From positions 1 through 24,307 of the forward strand of contig DEVX01000013.1 of NCBI GenBank assembly GCA_002363515.1: a DNA stretch of 24,307 bases, given 5' to 3'. How positions within the stretch are numbered: position 1 is the stretch's first letter; every line of letters starts with the position of its first letter. The stretch is from Candidatus Saccharibacteria bacterium UBA3225 (GTDB lineage: Bacteria; Patescibacteriota; Saccharimonadia; Saccharimonadales; Saccharimonadaceae). Positions 22,301 through 24,307 of the stretch are shown here, one piece after another. Under the pieces are notes generated by a model that saw only the letters and a program-made list of their open reading frames with translations, had not been told where the DNA came from and searched no databases. The position numbers were made by a program, and so were the translations under genes.

Positions 22301-22496
22301 AAATAAAATCAATCTCCGAATCGGTGATTTCTTCGGCTTTATATTTTTTGCGCAAAAAGTCGCGTAGGTCATCCGGCAAGAGGACTTGATCTGTTTTTCT
22401 AAAATCTAGATCTTCGCCAAATACGTGAGGAGTTTTTACTTGCTCAAAAAGTTCAATGATAGACTTTTCTAATTCTGCTTCTGTAAACTTTTTCAA
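19332..22496 (-). CDS. hsdR: Type I restriction endonuclease subunit R
   Basis: HsdR is the ATP-driven translocase and nuclease of a type I restriction enzyme. The 1054-residue protein has the PD-ExK nuclease at the N-terminus (Asp137, Glu151, Lys153 in DGILYINGLPMVVLEFKS). A superfamily 2 helicase motor follows, with Walker A GSTGCGKS (Lys301), DEAH box (399-402), VGVTGTP and the QTISRVNR motif VI. A helical C-terminal region, rich in Glu/Lys, binds the M2S core. The start is TTG at 22496, with GGAGG nine bases upstream and no suitable ATG near. It lies 1 bp after hsdS and directly before the AlbA_2 gene. All key motifs are intact, so the enzyme should be active. Confidence 0.97.
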   Translation of the reverse strand: MKKFTEAELEKSIIELFEQVKTPHVFGEDLDFRKTDQVLLPDDLRDFLRKKYKAEEITDSEIDFILRELQTFPASDLYESNKKFIRLVTEGFPIRREDQTKQDLFVELIDFENVENNNFKFINQLEIQTGSVPRIPDGILYINGLPMVVLEFKSAIREEEATLLDAYNQITVRYRRDIPELFVYNAFCVITDGVNSKMGSLFADYEFYYGWRKVTGDEENEAEGIPALIAMMNGLFEHNRLCDVIHNFIFFPDTNKHELKIVCRYPQYYAANKLYRNILKARRPEGDGRGGTYFGSTGCGKSYAMLFLSRILMRSKELNNPTIILITDRTDLDDQLSNLFLNATDYIGDENILRFDTRKSLRENLNNRESGGVFLTTIHKFTEEAGLLSDRNNIICISDEAHRSQINLDQKITVDGDGAKVHYGFAKFLHDSLPNATYVGVTGTPIDATLDVFGDIIDKYTMREAVEDEITVPIVYEGRAAKVILDSEKLKDIERYYDEAEEAGASEYQIEESKRAVSSMITILSDPGVIHQLALDFVAHYEGRINEKSTVAEKVMFVCATRGIAYNLYKELITIRPDWAVAKEAEDFENLKESEKEELFPIERVKLVLTRNKDDEPELWELAGDEAYRKKLDKQFKSDKSNFKIAIIVDMWTTGFDVPALDTMYIYKPLKRHTLIQTISRVNRKYKDKQKGLVVDYIGIKRNMNKALAHYGGLASERDIESIRESIAATKDQLDILDKMFYKFDSSDYYSSSALKRLECLNSAAEFAMQTDVFEHRFMEHCKRLKKAYDICTGDQEAFTQAERDRIHFYLAVRSIVYKITRGEAPDTAQMNRQVTLMVQDALHSSGVEEIFKIGEDKKEINLFDPVYLEKILKIKLPNTRIQVLQQLLAKAISDFKKVNKVRGVDFSKRLEKLVEDYNNRKEQDILVSEVINEFTDKLVDLVMDLDEERRSYKDLGIDFEEKAFYDILKEITIKYEFEYPDDKLIELAKKVKAEVDSISKYTAWDQRDDIKAELKANLIVLLTENDYPPVAHDEVYKEIFEQAENFKKYRGED

Positions 22497-22497
22497 T

Positions 22498-23568
22498 TTA
22501 AGATACCTCCATTTTCTTATTATTAATGCTACTGGAGAGTGCTTCGATTAGTGTATTCATTGTCGCGTTCTCGTGTTCTAGCAACCGGATAAAAGTACGT
22601 ATTTTTGTTGCTTTTTTCTCGAATTCTAAAATAGTTTTGTCATCTAACGATGGAACCGCTACTTGCTTGAGGTCAGTTTGAGTAATTAGACCCTGTACCC
22701 CGCCTTTTTGTAATTGAGAATAGTCAATCTTTCGAAGAATTTGGTTTACGAATTCGACATAGTCAGTTTGGACTACAAGCACATTATCTGCCGCCCAAGC
22801 ATCTTCAAAATAAATATTTACGGCACCGAATGTTCCCACGCGGCCAACCGTCAGAAATGGAGCTTCGTAATTGCTTTTTTTAGAGTATCCTATGATACCC
22901 GATGCTCCGGCTATTGGTGTTGCGTAATCATTATCTGGAGACTTACGTTTGTCATTTTGTGTCTTACCACTGGTAATGCTGCAATATGCATCGAGTGTAG
23001 TCTTACTAGATAAGCTATTGGTATTATCGTAAAAAGAATGCTTTAATAACTTCTCTAGCCGCTCAATTATCAGGTTATTTTTATTTATAGAGTTATTTAT
23101 TTTTCGAGAGATATTCACCAACTTACGCTGTTCATCTAAATCAGGAACTGGGACTTTGATGTCATAGAACGAATCACCTACTAAAGCTCCTCGGACATCG
23201 GCATCAGTATAAAACCAACATTCCTTATCGAAAAATGCAGTACGAAAGAATAGCATCATGTATTCTGGCATTATTTCATTGCTATTTCTTATTTCGAATA
23301 CGTCGTATGCTGGCGAAACAATTATTGGATCGCCGGTATTAAGCGCTATGGGGAGTCTGCCGTCTCTTCCCACGTGCATTCTATTGCATGCAAATTGATT
23401 CTTCTCAACAATCTTATATTTCGATAAATCTACCCCATTTATATTCGCTACCGATGGCATAAAAGTTTTATCAATATTGATACCCCACGGTTGATCTGAA
23501 ATATGGCAAGAATTCTTATTGGCGGTTCTTTTAACGATTTCTTTAAGTCTTCTAGTTTTGGTCGGCAC
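22498..23568 (-). CDS. hsdS: Type I restriction-modification specificity subunit S
   Basis: HsdS sets the DNA target of both methylation and cleavage. The 356-residue product has two target-recognition halves, each followed by a long helix. The first half ends in VPVPDLDEQRKLVNISRKINNSI, the classical conserved region; the second begins near LDAYCSITSGKTQ and ends with AVPSLDDKTILEFEKKATKIRTFI. The start is GTG at 23568, with GGAGGAG seven bases upstream; it overlaps the end of hsdM by 17 nt. The protein is a little shorter than typical two-domain HsdS (about 400), mainly because of the short N-terminal region. The recognition sequence cannot be read from the protein. Confidence 0.93.
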   Translation of the reverse strand: MPTKTRRLKEIVKRTANKNSCHISDQPWGINIDKTFMPSVANINGVDLSKYKIVEKNQFACNRMHVGRDGRLPIALNTGDPIIVSPAYDVFEIRNSNEIMPEYMMLFFRTAFFDKECWFYTDADVRGALVGDSFYDIKVPVPDLDEQRKLVNISRKINNSINKNNLIIERLEKLLKHSFYDNTNSLSSKTTLDAYCSITSGKTQNDKRKSPDNDYATPIAGASGIIGYSKKSNYEAPFLTVGRVGTFGAVNIYFEDAWAADNVLVVQTDYVEFVNQILRKIDYSQLQKGGVQGLITQTDLKQVAVPSLDDKTILEFEKKATKIRTFIRLLEHENATMNTLIEALSSSINNKKMEVS

Positions 23569-24307
23569 GGTTAAACTCCTCCAAAACTTCTATTAGTGCT
23601 TGCTTGTATCTTGCCTCTTCATTGACTAGCGTCTTTAATTCCATAGACAGCTTTTGGATTTCTTTTGAATAATCAATATTATTGTCTGGGTTGTCTACTG
23701 TAATATACTTGCTTGGCACTAGAGAATAGTTTTTACTCTCGATTTCTTGTTTTGTGGCACTATAGCAGTATTCTGGTATGTCTCTATAGGTATTATTGTC
23801 GGTTTGCCAAATATGAAATGTGTTGGATATTGCCTCTATGTCTTTCTTCCCAAATTGGACAAATTTCTTTTCGAATGGCTCACCGAGTTGCCTTAAATCC
23901 ATAAATAGGACTTCATTAGTGCGATCACGAAGTTTTCTTTCGTGATTATTACTACTGGAATAATCAATTACGGTTCTGGCCTTTTTATTCTTTGTCATGA
24001 TCCAAAGAGTAACTGAAATATCAGTATGATAGAACATATTGCGCGGTAGAACCATGATGGCTTCGATTCGATCATTGTCGACGAGTCTTTTACGAATATT
24101 TTTTTCAATACCATCGCTGCTCAGTGCGCCGTTAGCCAGAAGGAAGCCAGCTGTACCATTTTCGCCGAGCTTCGAAAGCATATGAAGAATCCAGGCATAG
24201 TTCGCATTGCTTGTTGGCGGCGTATCGTATCCAGCCCAACGTGGATCATCAACTAATTCGTTTTCCTCGCGCCAATCTTTTAGGTTGAATGGTGGATTGG
24301 CCATGAT
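23552..24307 (-). CDS. hsdM: Type I restriction-modification methyltransferase subunit M (partial)
   Basis: HsdM transfers methyl groups to adenine N6 in the site chosen by HsdS and protects the host DNA. About 251 C-terminal residues are present; the N-terminal part, including the SAM-binding motif I, lies beyond the right edge. At the edge the catalytic motif IV appears as ANPPF, followed by YAWILHMLSKLGENGTAGFLLANGAL and IEAIMVLPRNMFYHTDISVTLWIM, both typical for this family. The last part (IQKLSMELKTLVNEEARYKQALIEVLEEF) is a coiled helix that contacts HsdS. The stop TAG at 23552 lies inside hsdS. It is the upstream gene of the minus-strand operon M-S-R-AlbA_2. Confidence 0.96.
   Translation of the reverse strand: MMANPPFNLKDWREENELVDDPRWAGYDTPPTSNANYAWILHMLSKLGENGTAGFLLANGALSSDGIEKNIRKRLVDNDRIEAIMVLPRNMFYHTDISVTLWIMTKNKKARTVIDYSSSNNHERKLRDRTNEVLFMDLRQLGEPFEKKFVQFGKKDIEAISNTFHIWQTDNNTYRDIPEYCYSATKQEIESKNYSLVPSKYITVDNPDNNIDYSKEIQKLSMELKTLVNEEARYKQALIEVLEEFNRADQN

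Overview
This looks like a chromosomal piece of a small-genome Gram-positive-like bacterium, most probably Candidatus Saccharibacteria (TM7, Candidate Phyla Radiation). The assignment is an inference. It rests on very tight gene packing, a DUF11-repeat surface protein with an LPETG sorting signal, a TM7-style N-terminus on that protein, a small W/Y-rich membrane protein family typical of CPR genomes, and several genes whose -10 box sits directly before the ATG. TGA is used as a stop throughout, so the UGA=Gly recoding of Absconditabacteria and Gracilibacteria does not apply.

Layout. 1-275: C-terminal tail of an unknown gene with a 24-bp tandem repeat. 497-2995: sortase-anchored adhesin-like protein with four DUF11 modules. 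3095-4899 (minus): murB-folD operon. 4951-5633: unknown gene with a TTG start. 5700-6830: two related tRNA-Arg genes (CCG and TCG) with two small minus-strand genes between them, one with a helix-hairpin-helix (alpha-CTD-like) fold. 6972-10730: membrane-anchored GH25 muramidase, then an ABC ATPase and its FtsX-type permease. 10732-13508 (minus): CPR-type membrane protein and a membrane-anchored two-domain Clp/AAA+ ATPase with an apparently dead first ATPase site. 13582-16349: three-gene operon of a SipW-dependent-type secreted protein, a SipW-like (Ser/His) signal peptidase and a DUF5305 protein. 16350-17507 (minus): metallo-beta-lactamase-fold hydrolase and membrane-anchored methyltransferase. 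17555-17919: a tRNA-Lys(CTT) locus surrounded by direct and inverted partial copies of itself. 17974-24307: an amber-broken small ORF, then a type I restriction-modification operon (hsdM-hsdS-hsdR) ending in an AlbA_2/Schlafen-domain gene, running off the right edge.

How the parts relate. Much of the core content concerns the cell envelope: peptidoglycan precursor synthesis (MurB), peptidoglycan cutting (GH25), an exporter or lipoprotein-type ABC system, a sortase substrate and a SipW-type secretion cassette. This suits an epibiont that interacts with host cells through its surface. The right-hand quarter is a defence island next to a tRNA gene, with sequence scars of past integration or recombination.

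The most interesting signals are: the repeated arrangement of a -10 box exactly 6 nt before ATG (leaderless mRNAs); the scrambled tRNA-Lys locus beside the defence island; the SipW-like cassette; and the membrane AAA+ protein with a degenerate D1 site.
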